Positions 35,029 through 43,900 are shown, counted from the stretch's first letter. The stretch is DNA of 64,000 bases from Pseudomonas graminis (GCF_001705435.1 NZ_MDEN01000046.1:1-64000), one strand, 5' to 3'. A program made the numbers and translations. Notes: generated from the sequence alone by a model not told the origin.

Positions 35029-35406
35029 TCCGCTTGGCGTTTCGGCGCCAGGCCAGCCAATCGTCCCCCTGAGACAAAATGGCGTATTGACTAATTTGAC
35101 ACTCGATTTGTCGAAAATGACATTTCGGGTACAATCCCCGCCCGCCGCAGGGGATGGACCTGATGACCAGGTTCTGCGGTGGATGATGTTTACTCAAGCT
35201 GCTGATTCCAATGATCGAATAAAAAGCACAGCGCCGAGGGACATAGAACACGAGGTCGACCTGTTGACTGGCCTCTTGACCCTTCCTCCTCGTTTTCCGA
35301 GAGCGAAGCCTGTCTGACGTTCGCGCCGCACGATGGCGCCCGGCACTGCAGGACGTTGCGCGACGAATGCGGCAGGCGGATAACTTTCTATCTATTGGAT
35401 GATTCG
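35029..35406 (+). other. 378-bp gap: mqo promoter and long structured leader
   Basis: No convincing gene is present. Downstream of the candidate promoter (35108-35135) the sequence can form a nested stem (gccgcag ... ctgcggt with an inner cctgatgaccagg) near 35143-35180, giving an mqo leader of about 270 bases. A 76-codon reading frame at 35087-35317 has no start signal and is probably chance. Confidence 0.5.
35108..35135 (+). promoter_or_regulatory. Candidate sigma-70 promoter for mqo
   Basis: A -35 box TTGTCG (35108-35113) and a -10 box TACAAT (35130-35135) are separated by 16 bases. It is the best sigma-70 match in the gap and would start a transcript near 35142. Confidence 0.45.
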
Positions 35407-37047
35407 ATGTTCAAGAAAACGAGCACCGCTCTACTGGGCCTCGCGATTTCGGCCACCTTCCTGCAAGCCCACGCCGCAGAGAGCAAGAAAGTCGATGTCC
35501 TGCTGATCGGCGGCGGCATCATGAGTTCGACCCTGGGCGTCTGGCTCAATGAACTCGAACCAAGCTGGTCGATGGAAATGGTCGAGCGCCTCGACGCCGT
35601 CGCCGAAGAAAGCTCCAACGGCTGGAACAATGCCGGCACCGGTCACTCCGGTCTCGCCGAGCTGAACTACACGCCTGAAGACAAAGACGGCAAGGTCAAT
35701 ATCTCCAAAGCCATCGAGATCAACGAAGCCTTCCAGGTCACCCGTCAGTTTCTGTCCTGGCAGGTCCGCCAGAACGTCCTGAAGAACCCGCCTTCGTTCA
35801 TCAACACCACACCGCACATGAGCTTTGTGTGGGGCGATGACAACATCAAATTCCTGAAAAAGCGTTATGACGCGCTGCAAGCCAGCCCGCTGTTCCGCCC
35901 GATGCAGTACTCCGAAGACCCGGCGCAGATCGCCAAGTGGGTCCCGCTGATGATGGAAGGCCGTGATCCTTCGCAGAAGCTGGCGACCACCTGGACGCCA
36001 ATCGGCACCGACGTGAACTGGGGTGAAGTCACCCGTCAGTACGTGTCGTACCTGCAGACCCGCCCGAACTTCGATTTGAAGCTGTCCAGCGAAGTCAACG
36101 ACATCACCCGCAACGACGACGGCTCGTGGCACGTTGAATACAAGAACCTGAAAGACGGCACCACCACCGGTACCGACGCCAAGTTCCTGTTCATCGGTGC
36201 AGGCGGCGGGGCATTGAAGCTGCTGCAGAAATCCGGCATTCCCGAAGCTCAGGAGTACGCAGGCTTCCCGGTTGGCGGCTCGTTCCTGGTGACCGAGAAC
36301 CCGACCGTGGCCATGCAGCACATGGCCAAGGCTTACGGCATCGCCTCCACCGGCGCGCCGCCCATGTCGGTTCCGCACCTGGACACCCGCGTGCTGGACG
36401 GCAAGCGTGTCATCCTGTTTGGCCCGTTCGCCACCTTCTCTACCAAGTTCCTGAAAGAAGGTTCGTACTTCGACCTGTTCAGCAGCATGACCACCCACAA
36501 CATCTGGCCGATGACCAAGGTGGGCGTGGAGCAGTACCCGCTGGTCGAGTACCTCGCCGGTCAACTGATGCTGTCTGACGACGACCGCTTCAAAGCGCTG
36601 CAGGAATACTTCCCGCACGCCAAGAAAGAAGACTGGCGCCTGTGGCAAGCCGGTCAGCGCGTGCAGATCATCAAGCGTGACGCGGACAAGGGCGGCGTGC
36701 TGAAACTGGGCACCGAAGTGGTTTCTTCCCAGGACGGTACCATCGCTGCCCTGCTGGGCGCATCGCCAGGCGCATCGACTGCTGCACCGATCATGATGAA
36801 TGTCCTGGAGAAGCTCTTCAAAACCCAGGTCGCGACGCCTGAGTGGCAAGCGAAGATCCATCAGATCGTGCCGAGCTATGGCACCAAGCTGAATGACTCG
36901 CCAGCCGCTGTTCAACAAGAGTGGAACTACACCGCCGAAGTGCTGCAACTGGGCAAGCCGCCTGTGCTCGATCAGAGCGTCGGCACCAGCACTGCCGCGC
37001 CGGGCAAGCCTGCTGAAAGCAAGCCCGCCAGCGACATGGCGCTGTAA
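35407..37047 (+). CDS. mqo: Malate:quinone oxidoreductase with signal peptide
   Basis: The 546-residue FAD enzyme oxidises malate to oxaloacetate and passes electrons to quinone at the inner membrane. The FAD-binding start [20 protein letters not shown] lies near residues 31-50, followed by [20 protein letters not shown] (near 62-81), both typical of Mqo. The unusual part is residues 1-24 ([20 protein letters not shown], then AHAA), which look like a cleavable signal peptide; canonical Mqo is a peripheral protein on the cytoplasmic face. The C-terminus also carries a Pro/Ala/Ser-rich extension (about the last 20 residues). The start MFKK at 35407 is preferred over the longer frame from 35356. 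A strong terminator follows. Confidence 0.93.
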   Translation: MFKKTSTALLGLAISATFLQAHAAESKKVDVLLIGGGIMSSTLGVWLNELEPSWSMEMVERLDAVAEESSNGWNNAGTGHSGLAELNYTPEDKDGKVNISKAIEINEAFQVTRQFLSWQVRQNVLKNPPSFINTTPHMSFVWGDDNIKFLKKRYDALQASPLFRPMQYSEDPAQIAKWVPLMMEGRDPSQKLATTWTPIGTDVNWGEVTRQYVSYLQTRPNFDLKLSSEVNDITRNDDGSWHVEYKNLKDGTTTGTDAKFLFIGAGGGALKLLQKSGIPEAQEYAGFPVGGSFLVTENPTVAMQHMAKAYGIASTGAPPMSVPHLDTRVLDGKRVILFGPFATFSTKFLKEGSYFDLFSSMTTHNIWPMTKVGVEQYPLVEYLAGQLMLSDDDRFKALQEYFPHAKKEDWRLWQAGQRVQIIKRDADKGGVLKLGTEVVSSQDGTIAALLGASPGASTAAPIMMNVLEKLFKTQVATPEWQAKIHQIVPSYGTKLNDSPAAVQQEWNYTAEVLQLGKPPVLDQSVGTSTAAPGKPAESKPASDMAL

Positions 37048-37092
37048 CAACGCCTGACCGGTTGCATCGATTCCGATGCCGCTGATCACGAA

Positions 37093-37126
37093 AGCCACGA
37101 GACTCCGCGTCTCGTGGCTTTTTTAT
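37093..37126 (+). terminator. Rho-independent terminator of mqo
   Basis: The stem agccacgagac / gtctcgtggct (11 bp, loop tccgc) is followed by TTTTTTATT. It lies about 50 bases after the mqo stop codon. Confidence 0.92.
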
Positions 37127-37250
37127 TGCCCATGATCCCGTCGAGTGACGCGCGAATTGCACGAGGAATTCGTCGGCCGCTGATGACGTGAAAATGAACG
37201 GCAAGCGCTTGCGTTGTGTCCACCCTATAGAACCAGTGAGGGGCAACGGT

Positions 37251-37847
37251 ATGGACGCTACAAACACGCAAGTGCTGAGGGATGTTGTCGTCATCGCAGG
37301 TTCACGAGGCGCCCCCGAGGCCCTCCGTCACCTCCTCGCCAAGCTGCCGGCGGATTTTCCCGCTGCAGTGCTCATCGTGATTCACACCCACCCATTAGGT
37401 CCGGACTACCTGGCGTCTGTGCTCGCTCGGTACTCGACGCTGCCTGTGGACTACGGAAAAGAAGGCGAACCGGTACTGCCGGGCCGTGTGTATCTGGCTC
37501 CTGCGGACCGGCATCTGGAGATCGTCTCGCCCGGGATCATTCATCTCGACGACGGCCCCAAGGTACACCTCGCACGTCCTGCCGCCGATCGCCTGTTCGC
37601 CACGGCTGCCGAAGTGTTCCGCGAGCGGGTGATCAGCCTGGTGCTGTCGGGCGGCGACTCCGACGGTTCGGATGGCGCGGTAGAGGTCAGGAACGCTGGC
37701 GGGTTGAGTTTCGTACAGCGTCCCGAGGAAGCGCCGGTGCCCAGCATGCCGATTGAGACGATGCGAAAAACTATTTTGAGCCCTCAGCTGAGTGCGGAAG
37801 AAATGGCGGACGCGCTGACCAAAGCGGTCCGCACCGTCAACAGCTGA
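37251..37847 (+). CDS. Stand-alone CheB-type methylesterase
   Basis: The 198-residue protein consists only of a CheB catalytic domain, which removes methyl groups from chemoreceptor glutamates. The catalytic triad can be placed at Ser18 (VVIAGSRGAPEAL), His45 (IVIHTHPLGPDYL) and an Asp near 137 (LSGGDSDGSDGA). The pattern PGRVYLAPADRHLEI near 75-90 is also typical. The receiver domain that normally controls CheB is absent. The ATG follows GAGGGG with seven bases spacing. A diguanylate cyclase gene begins 23 bases later, so the two are probably co-transcribed. Confidence 0.88.
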   Translation: MDATNTQVLRDVVVIAGSRGAPEALRHLLAKLPADFPAAVLIVIHTHPLGPDYLASVLARYSTLPVDYGKEGEPVLPGRVYLAPADRHLEIVSPGIIHLDDGPKVHLARPAADRLFATAAEVFRERVISLVLSGGDSDGSDGAVEVRNAGGLSFVQRPEEAPVPSMPIETMRKTILSPQLSAEEMADALTKAVRTVNS

Positions 37848-37870
37848 CATATCACAGGAGGCCAGAGAGC

Positions 37871-39448
37871 ATGCCAGGAGGCGAACAGCATCCGCCGCCG
37901 TCAGGCGCCTTCGATCTATTGGACTTGGGGCCGGGGCGCAATACAGCCGTGTTTCGCCTGACCCTCGCGTTCATGATCATGGTGCTGATGACGTTCCTTT
38001 CGGTCGAGGGGTGGCGCGCCTGGCGCGATTACACCCACGCCTACGACTTCGCCCGAGACTCGGTCACCAACCTGGCCCGTGCCACCGCGCAGCACGCCGA
38101 GGACGCCATCCGGCAAGTCGACATCCTTACCTACGCCCTGGGCGAGCGGGTGGAGGGCGATGGCTTGGCCGCTATCAACGTTCCGCGCATCCACACACTG
38201 ATGGCGGAGCAATCGAAGCTCATGCCTCAGCTCCACGGGCTGTTCATCTATGGTGCCGACGGGCGATGGATCGTCACCGACAAGGACGTGACCCCGGACA
38301 CCGCAAACAACGCCGACCGTGACTATTTCAACTATCACCGCACCCACACCGATCGCCGTGTGCGCATCAGCAACGTTGTCAAAAGCCGCTCCACAGGCGA
38401 GCTGATCATTCCGGTCTCCCGAAGGCTGAATAACGCTGATGGCTCGTTCGCAGGTGTGTTGCTGGGGACCATCAAACTCAGCTACTTCATGGATTATTAC
38501 GGCGACTTCAAGATTGATGATCGCGGTGCGCTGGTGCTGGCGATGCGAGACGGGACCATTCTGGTCAGACGCCCGTTCATTCATTCCGTGGTGGGGCAAA
38601 GCCTGGCTGACAGCGAGATCTTCAAACGCTACCTGCCGACCGTCAACGAAGGGATCGTCGAGATCAAAGCCGTGGTAGACGGCACGTACCGGTTGTATGG
38701 ATTTCGTGCGCTGTCGAGTTATCCGCTGGTGGTCGCTGCCGGGCTGTCGAGAGAATCCTTCGTCGGGCCGTGGCGTCGCGATCTGCTCAAGTCCGGACTT
38801 GTGCTGCTGGTCCTGGTCGCCGGCTTTATCGGATTTGCCTTCATCGTGCTCACTCAACTGCGCGGACGGATGGCCATGGAGAGCGAGATTCGCCTCGCCC
38901 ATCAGGCCGTCAGAGACATGGCCCTGACCGACAGCCTGACCAGACTGGGCAACCGGCGCCGCCTCGACATGACCCTCGAAACCGAGATCGGCCGGGCAAA
39001 ACGACAGCGCTACCCACTCGCCTTGATCATGCTTGATATCGACTACTTCAAGCGCTTCAACGACCGCTACGGCCATGCGGCGGGTGACGACTGTCTCCAG
39101 CAGGTCGCCCAGGCCATCAGCGGCGTATTGAAGCGGCCTGCGGACCTCGCCGTTCGCTACGGTGGCGAGGAATTCACCGTGCTGCTTCCGGATACCGACC
39201 TCCAGGGCGCGGGCCGCCTCGTGGAGGACATCCTGCAGGCCATCCGGGCGCTCGCGCTGGAGCACGCCGATCATCCTGAAAAGATCGTCACCGCAAGCGC
39301 AGGCGTGACGGTCAGGTTCCCTGCGCGGGAAGACACGACGCCTGCCGGCATGATCAAAGCGGCGGATGCCTATCTTTACTACGCGAAAAATAATGGCCGC
39401 AATCGGTGGTACGCGGATCAGCACCCACAGGCGAGCGCGCAGGCATGA
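37871..39448 (+). CDS. Membrane diguanylate cyclase (GGEEF) with extracytoplasmic sensor
   Basis: The 525-residue protein synthesises c-di-GMP. It has membrane helix 1 near residues 33-52, a periplasmic Cache-like sensor region near 53-303 (including VTDKDVTPDTANNADRDYF), and helix 2 near 306-327. The GGEEF domain near 350-510 has an intact active site GGEEF near 431-435. The inhibitory I-site RPAD is five residues before RYGGEEF, so product inhibition is expected. Strong ribosome-binding site AGGAGG nine bases before the ATG. It follows the CheB-type gene by 23 bases, linking chemotaxis-type adaptation with c-di-GMP. Confidence 0.93.
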   Translation: MPGGEQHPPPSGAFDLLDLGPGRNTAVFRLTLAFMIMVLMTFLSVEGWRAWRDYTHAYDFARDSVTNLARATAQHAEDAIRQVDILTYALGERVEGDGLAAINVPRIHTLMAEQSKLMPQLHGLFIYGADGRWIVTDKDVTPDTANNADRDYFNYHRTHTDRRVRISNVVKSRSTGELIIPVSRRLNNADGSFAGVLLGTIKLSYFMDYYGDFKIDDRGALVLAMRDGTILVRRPFIHSVVGQSLADSEIFKRYLPTVNEGIVEIKAVVDGTYRLYGFRALSSYPLVVAAGLSRESFVGPWRRDLLKSGLVLLVLVAGFIGFAFIVLTQLRGRMAMESEIRLAHQAVRDMALTDSLTRLGNRRRLDMTLETEIGRAKRQRYPLALIMLDIDYFKRFNDRYGHAAGDDCLQQVAQAISGVLKRPADLAVRYGGEEFTVLLPDTDLQGAGRLVEDILQAIRALALEHADHPEKIVTASAGVTVRFPAREDTTPAGMIKAADAYLYYAKNNGRNRWYADQHPQASAQA

Positions 39449-39524
39449 ATGACAGCTCGGGTTGACTGGCGGGTGGGCGAGATGTGAGACAGGTGTTCGG
39501 GCGGGAGTAAAAGCGAGTCAGATA

Positions 39525-39596
39525 TGTCCCCTGCAGGAATCGAACCTGCATCTAGCCCTTAGGAGGGGCTCGTTCTATCCGTTGAACTAAGAGGAC
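39525..39596 (-). tRNA. tRNA-Arg (anticodon CCT)
   Basis: On the minus strand a full cloverleaf of 72 bases is present. It has acceptor gtcctct / aggggac, anticodon loop CTCCTAA within the stem agccc/gggct, and T-arm gcagg-ttcgatt-cctgc. CCA is not encoded. It decodes AGG. Confidence 0.92.
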
Positions 39597-39815
39597 ACCA
39601 AATCGGACGGCGTGCATCTTAACGACAAGGCGCTGGCTTGTCATGTCGTCATTATCAATGGGAGCTGTAAGACGCTGCCTCTCGCTCACATCATAGGGCT
39701 ATCGTGCAGAATGCAACAATGGCCATGGGCCTTATTGCAAAACGCAACCCTACAATCCTGAAAATCCTAATTATCCTATTGATTTTAATAGCATTTTTTC
39801 GGACTAAGGGTTGGC

Positions 39816-40130
39816 ATGCAGACTGCAACATACTCTTCGCGAATCACCCCTCTGAACGCCGTCCAAGCGAAGGTACCCGAGATGAACATGACACTGTCCC
39901 TGCTCAATGCTGCCGCGCTTGTCGCATTGGTCGCCTTCCACTTCCAGAACGATGGCAGCACGTCAGAGACCGTGAAATCAGAGAGCATCGCGGTTCAGGC
40001 TCAGCCTCATCACCTCATGCCACAAACGCCACGGTTCGCAGTCATGCCAAGTCAGGGCACGGAAGCCATTCTGGCCCATGACAGTGAAGAAGCCGTGCCG
40101 GTGAGTCGCTCGGAGCGCTGGGTGTTCTGA
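39816..40130 (+). CDS. Small protein with one hydrophobic segment, unknown
   Basis: The 104-residue reading frame holds a hydrophobic segment (MNMTLSLLNAAALVALVAFH) and a polar tail ending SRSERWVF. The ATG at 39816 has AAGGG five bases upstream. A start at 39882, with AAGG eight bases upstream, would place the hydrophobic segment at the N-terminus as an export signal and is equally plausible. It is followed 75 bases later by another small membrane protein gene in the same direction. Family not recognised. Confidence 0.6.
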   Translation: MQTATYSSRITPLNAVQAKVPEMNMTLSLLNAAALVALVAFHFQNDGSTSETVKSESIAVQAQPHHLMPQTPRFAVMPSQGTEAILAHDSEEAVPVSRSERWVF

Positions 40131-40205
40131 ACAGCGGGTGCTGATCAGCTACCACAACGGCTTCGACCCGCTTTCCATGAGAGAGCAACCCATTAGAGAG
40201 CAGCC

Positions 40206-40391
40206 ATGTCCAAAGCAGCAACTTCGTTCCTGATCCTGGCCGTCATGGCCCTCGCCACTGACCAACTGCTGGCTCCGTCAATGGAAACCATGAGTACCCT
40301 GGCGAAAGCAGCCGCAGCAATTTTCGCCAGCCTGTTCGTTGCAGCGCTGTTTGTGGGTCGCCGTATCAAGTTTGACCCGGTTTTGCGTTAA
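40206..40391 (+). CDS. Small inner-membrane protein, unknown
   Basis: The 61-residue protein has two hydrophobic stretches (about residues 5-20 and 32-51) and a basic C-terminus (GRRIKFDPVLR). This suggests a hairpin membrane protein. GAGAG precedes the ATG. Base composition and codon use match the neighbours. No family recognised. Confidence 0.65.
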   Translation: MSKAATSFLILAVMALATDQLLAPSMETMSTLAKAAAAIFASLFVAALFVGRRIKFDPVLR

Positions 40392-40844
40392 GCCAAGCCC
40401 CGGCCCTTCGCCAGCACTTGCTGGCGCATCAAGTCGCCAAACATACGACGCCGGATACCCTGCCTCTGTGGGCTTAGGCTTACGCTACAGCAACAAGGGC
40501 GCAATGAACCCTTCGTCTCTTTCTTGAATGCCTCCTCGTATTATCCTCAGTCTCCCTCTACGATGAAGACAGATTGCCATCACGGCGTTTGCCCAGCACT
40601 GCAAGGGTGATCAGACTTTCACTTTGCAAACCAGGACGCATTTCGGATAATTGGTGCTGGCTAAAAGCCTTTATGTAGTTCAATATTTGTCACACATTTG
40701 ACGCCAAGGAATCGACACGTTGGTGCAGGATGGCGATCCTTTATGCGGGCTGGTTGAACATTTCGACCAAAAGACAGTCAGAGCATGACATCTGCGGCCT
40801 AATGTAGAAACCGCCTCTCTCTTTGAACTAATTCGGTTAAATAT
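40392..40844 (+). other. 453-bp gap: amrZ control region
   Basis: No convincing gene is present. A short hairpin cgccagcacttgctggcg lies near 40411-40428. The right half (about 40600-40844) is richer in A+T and carries the candidate AlgU promoter of amrZ. Confidence 0.6.
40756..40782 (+). promoter_or_regulatory. Candidate AlgU (sigma-22) promoter of amrZ
   Basis: GAACAT (40756-40761) and TCAGA (40778-40782) are separated by 16 bases. This is close to the extracytoplasmic sigma-factor consensus GAACTT-N16/17-TCTGA. It lies 63 bases before the amrZ start codon. In P. aeruginosa amrZ transcription depends on this sigma factor, which supports the call. Confidence 0.7.
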
Positions 40845-41171
40845 ATGAGCCCTATGAAACAGGCCAATTATTCCAGTCGCACAGCTGACAAGTTCGTAGT
40901 TCGCCTACCGGAAGGCATGCGCGAGCGTATTGCGGACGTCGCCAAACAGCACCACCGCAGCATGAACTCGGAAATCATTGCGCGTATTGAGCAGAGTCTG
41001 ATTCAGGAAGGCGCACTGGGTGATGAGCCGAGTCTGCGTCTGGACAGTCCGGAGCTTTCGCTCCACGAACGCGAGCTGCTGCAGCGTTTCCGTCAGTTGG
41101 CTCACCGCCAGCAGAACGCACTGGTTTCGTTGATTGCCCATGACACTAGCCTGGCAAACGACGACGAATAA
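40845..41171 (+). CDS. amrZ: Ribbon-helix-helix regulator AmrZ (Arc family)
   Basis: The 108-residue DNA-binding protein acts as both activator and repressor of alginate, motility, biofilm and c-di-GMP genes in Pseudomonas. The ribbon-helix-helix domain covers about residues 15-60. [15 protein letters not shown] forms the strand and first helix, and [17 protein letters not shown] the second part. The C-terminal tetramerisation part ([20 protein letters not shown] near 66-85) is highly characteristic. The length equals that of P. aeruginosa AmrZ, and the sequence is recognisable throughout. A terminator follows. Confidence 0.96.
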   Translation: MSPMKQANYSSRTADKFVVRLPEGMRERIADVAKQHHRSMNSEIIARIEQSLIQEGALGDEPSLRLDSPELSLHERELLQRFRQLAHRQQNALVSLIAHDTSLANDDE

Positions 41172-41192
41172 GTCGTTTAAACCAGAGACTTT

Positions 41193-41218
41193 AAAGCCAG
41201 CACACTGCTGGCTTTTTT
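41193..41218 (+). terminator. Rho-independent terminator of amrZ
   Basis: The stem aagccagca / tgctggctt is followed by TTTT, about 22 bases after the amrZ stop codon. Confidence 0.9.
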
Positions 41219-41275
41219 GTGCCTGAAACTTGATGAATTCATAGCTTCCAACCCATTAAGCGGCATCGCGCACAT

Positions 41276-41301
41276 TAAAAAACCGCCCTGAAGGCGGTTT
41301 T
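41276..41301 (-). terminator. Rho-independent terminator of mgtE
   Basis: The stem aaaccgcc / ggcggttt with loop ctga is followed on the minus strand by a T-run (TTTTTTAATG). It lies 17 bases after the mgtE stop codon. Confidence 0.9.
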
Positions 41302-41317
41302 GGGTGAAGCGTGGGGG

Positions 41318-42760
41318 TCAGAGCAAAAACACGGTGGCCAACCCCAGAAAGATAAAGAACCCGCCGCTGTCGGTCATGGCCGTGATCATCACACTGGCGC
41401 CCATCGCCGGATCGCGACCCAGCCGAGAAAGGGTCATGGGAATCAGCACGCCCATCAATGCTGCCAACAGCAGATTCAATGTCATGGCGACGGTCATCAC
41501 CACGCCGAGAGACCAGCTGTGGTACAGCAAGTAAGCGACGATCCCGATCACGCCACCCCACACAAGACCGTTGATGAGCGCGACGGCCAGCTCCTTGCGC
41601 ATCAGCCGTGAGGTGTTGCCGGTGTTCACCTGATCGAGGGCCATGGCCCGGACAATCATCGTGATGGTCTGATTGCCCGAGTTGCCGCCAATCCCCGCCA
41701 CGATCGGCATCAACGCCGCCAGCGCCACCAGCTTCTCGATGGAGCCTTCGAACAGGCCGATTACCCGCGACGCAAGAAAGGCGGTAATCAGGTTGACCGC
41801 CAGCCAGGACCAGCGGTTGCGCAGTGAACGCCAGACCGAGGCGAAGATGTCTTCTTCTTCGCGCAGACCCGCCATGTTGAGCACTTCGGTCTCGCTCTCC
41901 TCACGGATGAGATCGACCATTTCATCGATGGTCAGACGGCCGATCAGCTTGCCGTTCTTGTCGACCACCGGGGAAGAAATCAAGTCGTAACGTTCGAACG
42001 CCTGGGCGGCTTCATACGCATCGCCGTCAGGATGGAAGCTCACGGGATCACTGGCCATGACCTCCGACACCTGCTTCTCCGGGTCGTTAACCAGCAAACG
42101 CTTGATGGGCAGCACGCCCTTGAGGACGCCATCGGAGTCGACCACGAACAGTTTGTCAGTGTGACCGGGCAGCTCTTTGAGGCGGCGCAGATAACGCAGA
42201 ACGACTTCCAGGCTGACATCCTCGCGGATGGTCACCATCTCGAAGTCCATCAGGGCGCCTACCTGCTCCTCGTCGTAGGACAGGGCCGAGCGCACGCGCT
42301 CACGCTGCTGGCTGTCCAGCGCCTCCATCAGCTCATGGACAACATCACGCGGCAGCTCTGGTGCAAGGTCTGCCAACTCGTCGGCGTCCATTTCCTTGGC
42401 GGCCGCAAGCAGCTCGTGATCGTCCATGTCGGCGATCAGGGTCTCCCGAACGGAGTCCGACACTTCAAGAAGGATGTCGCCGTCACGCTCGGCCTTCACC
42501 AGCTGCCAGACCGTCAGACGGTCTTCGAGGGGAAGTGCTTCAAGGATGTAGGCAACGTCGGCAGAGTGCAGGTCGTCGAGCTTACGCTGCAGCTCGACGA
42601 GGTTCTGCCGGTGAACGAGGTTCTCGACACGATCCTGGTGCTGGCCTTCCTGACGGTGTGTCAGGTCTTCGACGATGCGCTGACGTTGCAGCAAGTCGAT
42701 GACTTGGGCGAGACGATCCTGAAGGCTTTCCTGCGTCTTTTTTACTTCGATTTGGGTCAT
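41318..42760 (-). CDS. mgtE: Magnesium transporter MgtE
   Basis: The 480-residue magnesium channel of the inner membrane has a cytoplasmic N-domain of helical repeats (about residues 30-140) and a CBS-domain pair (about 145-270; SEVMASDPVSFHPDGDAYEA). About five membrane helices follow from 310 on, with the conserved PIVAGIGGNSGNQT near 372-385 lining the ion path. Cytoplasmic magnesium closes the channel through the N and CBS domains. The ATG has GGAG seven bases upstream. Single-gene unit with its own terminator. Confidence 0.95.
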   Translation of the reverse strand: MTQIEVKKTQESLQDRLAQVIDLLQRQRIVEDLTHRQEGQHQDRVENLVHRQNLVELQRKLDDLHSADVAYILEALPLEDRLTVWQLVKAERDGDILLEVSDSVRETLIADMDDHELLAAAKEMDADELADLAPELPRDVVHELMEALDSQQRERVRSALSYDEEQVGALMDFEMVTIREDVSLEVVLRYLRRLKELPGHTDKLFVVDSDGVLKGVLPIKRLLVNDPEKQVSEVMASDPVSFHPDGDAYEAAQAFERYDLISSPVVDKNGKLIGRLTIDEMVDLIREESETEVLNMAGLREEEDIFASVWRSLRNRWSWLAVNLITAFLASRVIGLFEGSIEKLVALAALMPIVAGIGGNSGNQTITMIVRAMALDQVNTGNTSRLMRKELAVALINGLVWGGVIGIVAYLLYHSWSLGVVMTVAMTLNLLLAALMGVLIPMTLSRLGRDPAMGASVMITAMTDSGGFFIFLGLATVFLL

Positions 42761-43080
42761 AGGCGAACTCCACTCCCAGCAGTGGAACCCGCCAGAAGAT
42801 CAATCAGTCGATTCTTGATTGGTGAAACTTAGTGTTGAGTTGCTACTGGGTAAGTCCATGGAGGTAGTCCACAAGCCCCGGCGGGGCTGACGGGCGCAAT
42901 CATACACCGCTTGCCGTGGCGGGAGGCTAAAAATTCAACGTGAAACAATCGGTTGCAACACAACGTTAACGCTGACGAAGTCACTCCTACCCCCTCGTCA
43001 CATCCGGTGAACAAAACTCGCTCGCCGTGGGAAATCTTCACCGCTACCCTTTCCGCACTTGGGTCAGGGAAGACATTGCG
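42761..43080. other. 320-bp gap between divergent mgtE and small exported-protein gene
   Basis: No gene is visible. A G+C-rich hairpin agccccggcggggct is near 42874-42888 and would be in the mgtE leader if transcription starts upstream of it. Nothing resembling an M-box riboswitch is recognisable. Confidence 0.5.
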
Positions 43081-43566
43081 ATGCCGCGCAACACTGGAGA
43101 GCTCCTCATCACCCTGGTGCTGTTTTTGCCACTCGGCGCAGGCGCCACCATCGTTAATCGCTGCGAGGATCAAAGCGGCAGCGTGACATTCACCACACTG
43201 AGCTGCCCCAGCGGTCAAGCCATGACCCCACAAGGTATCAATCCAGCATCGGGCATGACCTTCACTCCCACTCCTCCGCCTGCAATCGCGGACACCCTGC
43301 AAAAGCGCAAAAGCAACGAAGTGGTGGTTGTGGGCCAGCGAGATGACGGTTGCGGAAATGTCCTGAGTGCGGAGCAGCGCCGAAAGGCGATCATCAATCA
43401 GCAGACGCCAACAGGGATGAGCAAACGTGACGTGGAAAGTTTGCTGGGGCGACCGGACAAGATCGTCAGCCGTAACGCTGAAGTCCGGTATGTGTATGAA
43501 GAGAAGAAGGGGCGCAGCCGACAGGTGTCATTCGATGAACACGGCTGCGTAAAAGGCAAACGCTAG
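43081..43566 (+). CDS. Small exported envelope protein with OmlA/SmpA-like C-terminal region
   Basis: The 161-residue protein begins with a hydrophobic export signal (ELLITLVLFLPLGAGAT, residues 6-22). The mature part starts RCEDQSGSVTFTTLSCPSG, like DUF4124 proteins. It ends with a MSKRDVESLLGRPDKI segment near 116-131 and a final VSFDEHGCVKG, a pattern seen in SmpA/OmlA (BamE-like) folds. Four cysteines in pairs (about 26/41 and 89/156) could form disulfides in the periplasm. The start at 43081 is preferred over the longer frame at 43027. Function unknown. Confidence 0.8.
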   Translation: MPRNTGELLITLVLFLPLGAGATIVNRCEDQSGSVTFTTLSCPSGQAMTPQGINPASGMTFTPTPPPAIADTLQKRKSNEVVVVGQRDDGCGNVLSAEQRRKAIINQQTPTGMSKRDVESLLGRPDKIVSRNAEVRYVYEEKKGRSRQVSFDEHGCVKGKR

Positions 43567-43570
43567 AAAG

Positions 43571-43601
43571 CAAAAAGCCCGCATTTGCATGCGGGCTTTC
43601 C
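43571..43601. terminator. Bidirectional terminator-like stem
   Basis: The stem agcccgcat / atgcgggct with a short loop has TTTCC on the plus side and TTTTTGC on the minus side. It separates the small exported-protein gene from the tRNA-Arg gene and could end transcripts from both directions. Confidence 0.8.
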
Positions 43602-43607
43602 GTTTTA

Positions 43608-43684
43608 TGGTGCACTCGACAGGATTCGAACCTGTGACCGCTCGGTTCGTAGCCGAGTACTCTATCCAGCTGAGCTACGAGTGC
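43608..43684 (-). tRNA. tRNA-Arg (anticodon ACG), copy 2
   Basis: A full cloverleaf on the minus strand is present, 77 bases with encoded CCA. Acceptor gcactcg / cgagtgc, anticodon loop CTACGAA within ctcgg/ccgag. Identical to 43824-43900. Confidence 0.96.
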
Positions 43685-43823
43685 ATATGGCGCTTTTTAA
43701 ACCAGTTCACCTCTGGGTATCGCATTTTACTTCTGGAAGTGAGTGGTTCTTCCGAAGACCTGTTGAAGCCAGGCTCTTTCTAACTTAAGACTGCTGTTCG
43801 TATCACTACAAACAACGCTTAAA

Positions 43824-43900
43824 TGGTGCACTCGACAGGATTCGAACCTGTGACCGCTCGGTTCGTAGCCGAGTACTCTATCCAGCTGAGCTACGAGTGC
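43824..43900 (-). tRNA. tRNA-Arg (anticodon ACG), copy 1
   Basis: This copy is identical base for base to 43608-43684, with CCA encoded. The two copies are 139 bases apart and are transcribed in the same direction after tRNA-Ser, so one transcript may carry all three. Confidence 0.96.

Noticed and set aside
35087..35317. 76-codon ORF in the mqo leader
   Set aside because: No ribosome-binding site, overlaps the promoter and a structured region, and no recognisable protein features.
35431..37098. 555-codon minus-strand ORF opposite mqo
   Set aside because: Antisense shadow; the opposite strand encodes a complete, conserved enzyme.
40339..40527. 62-codon ORF after the small membrane protein gene
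   Set aside because: It overlaps the end of that gene in another frame, contains repeat-like proline/alanine codons and has no start signal.
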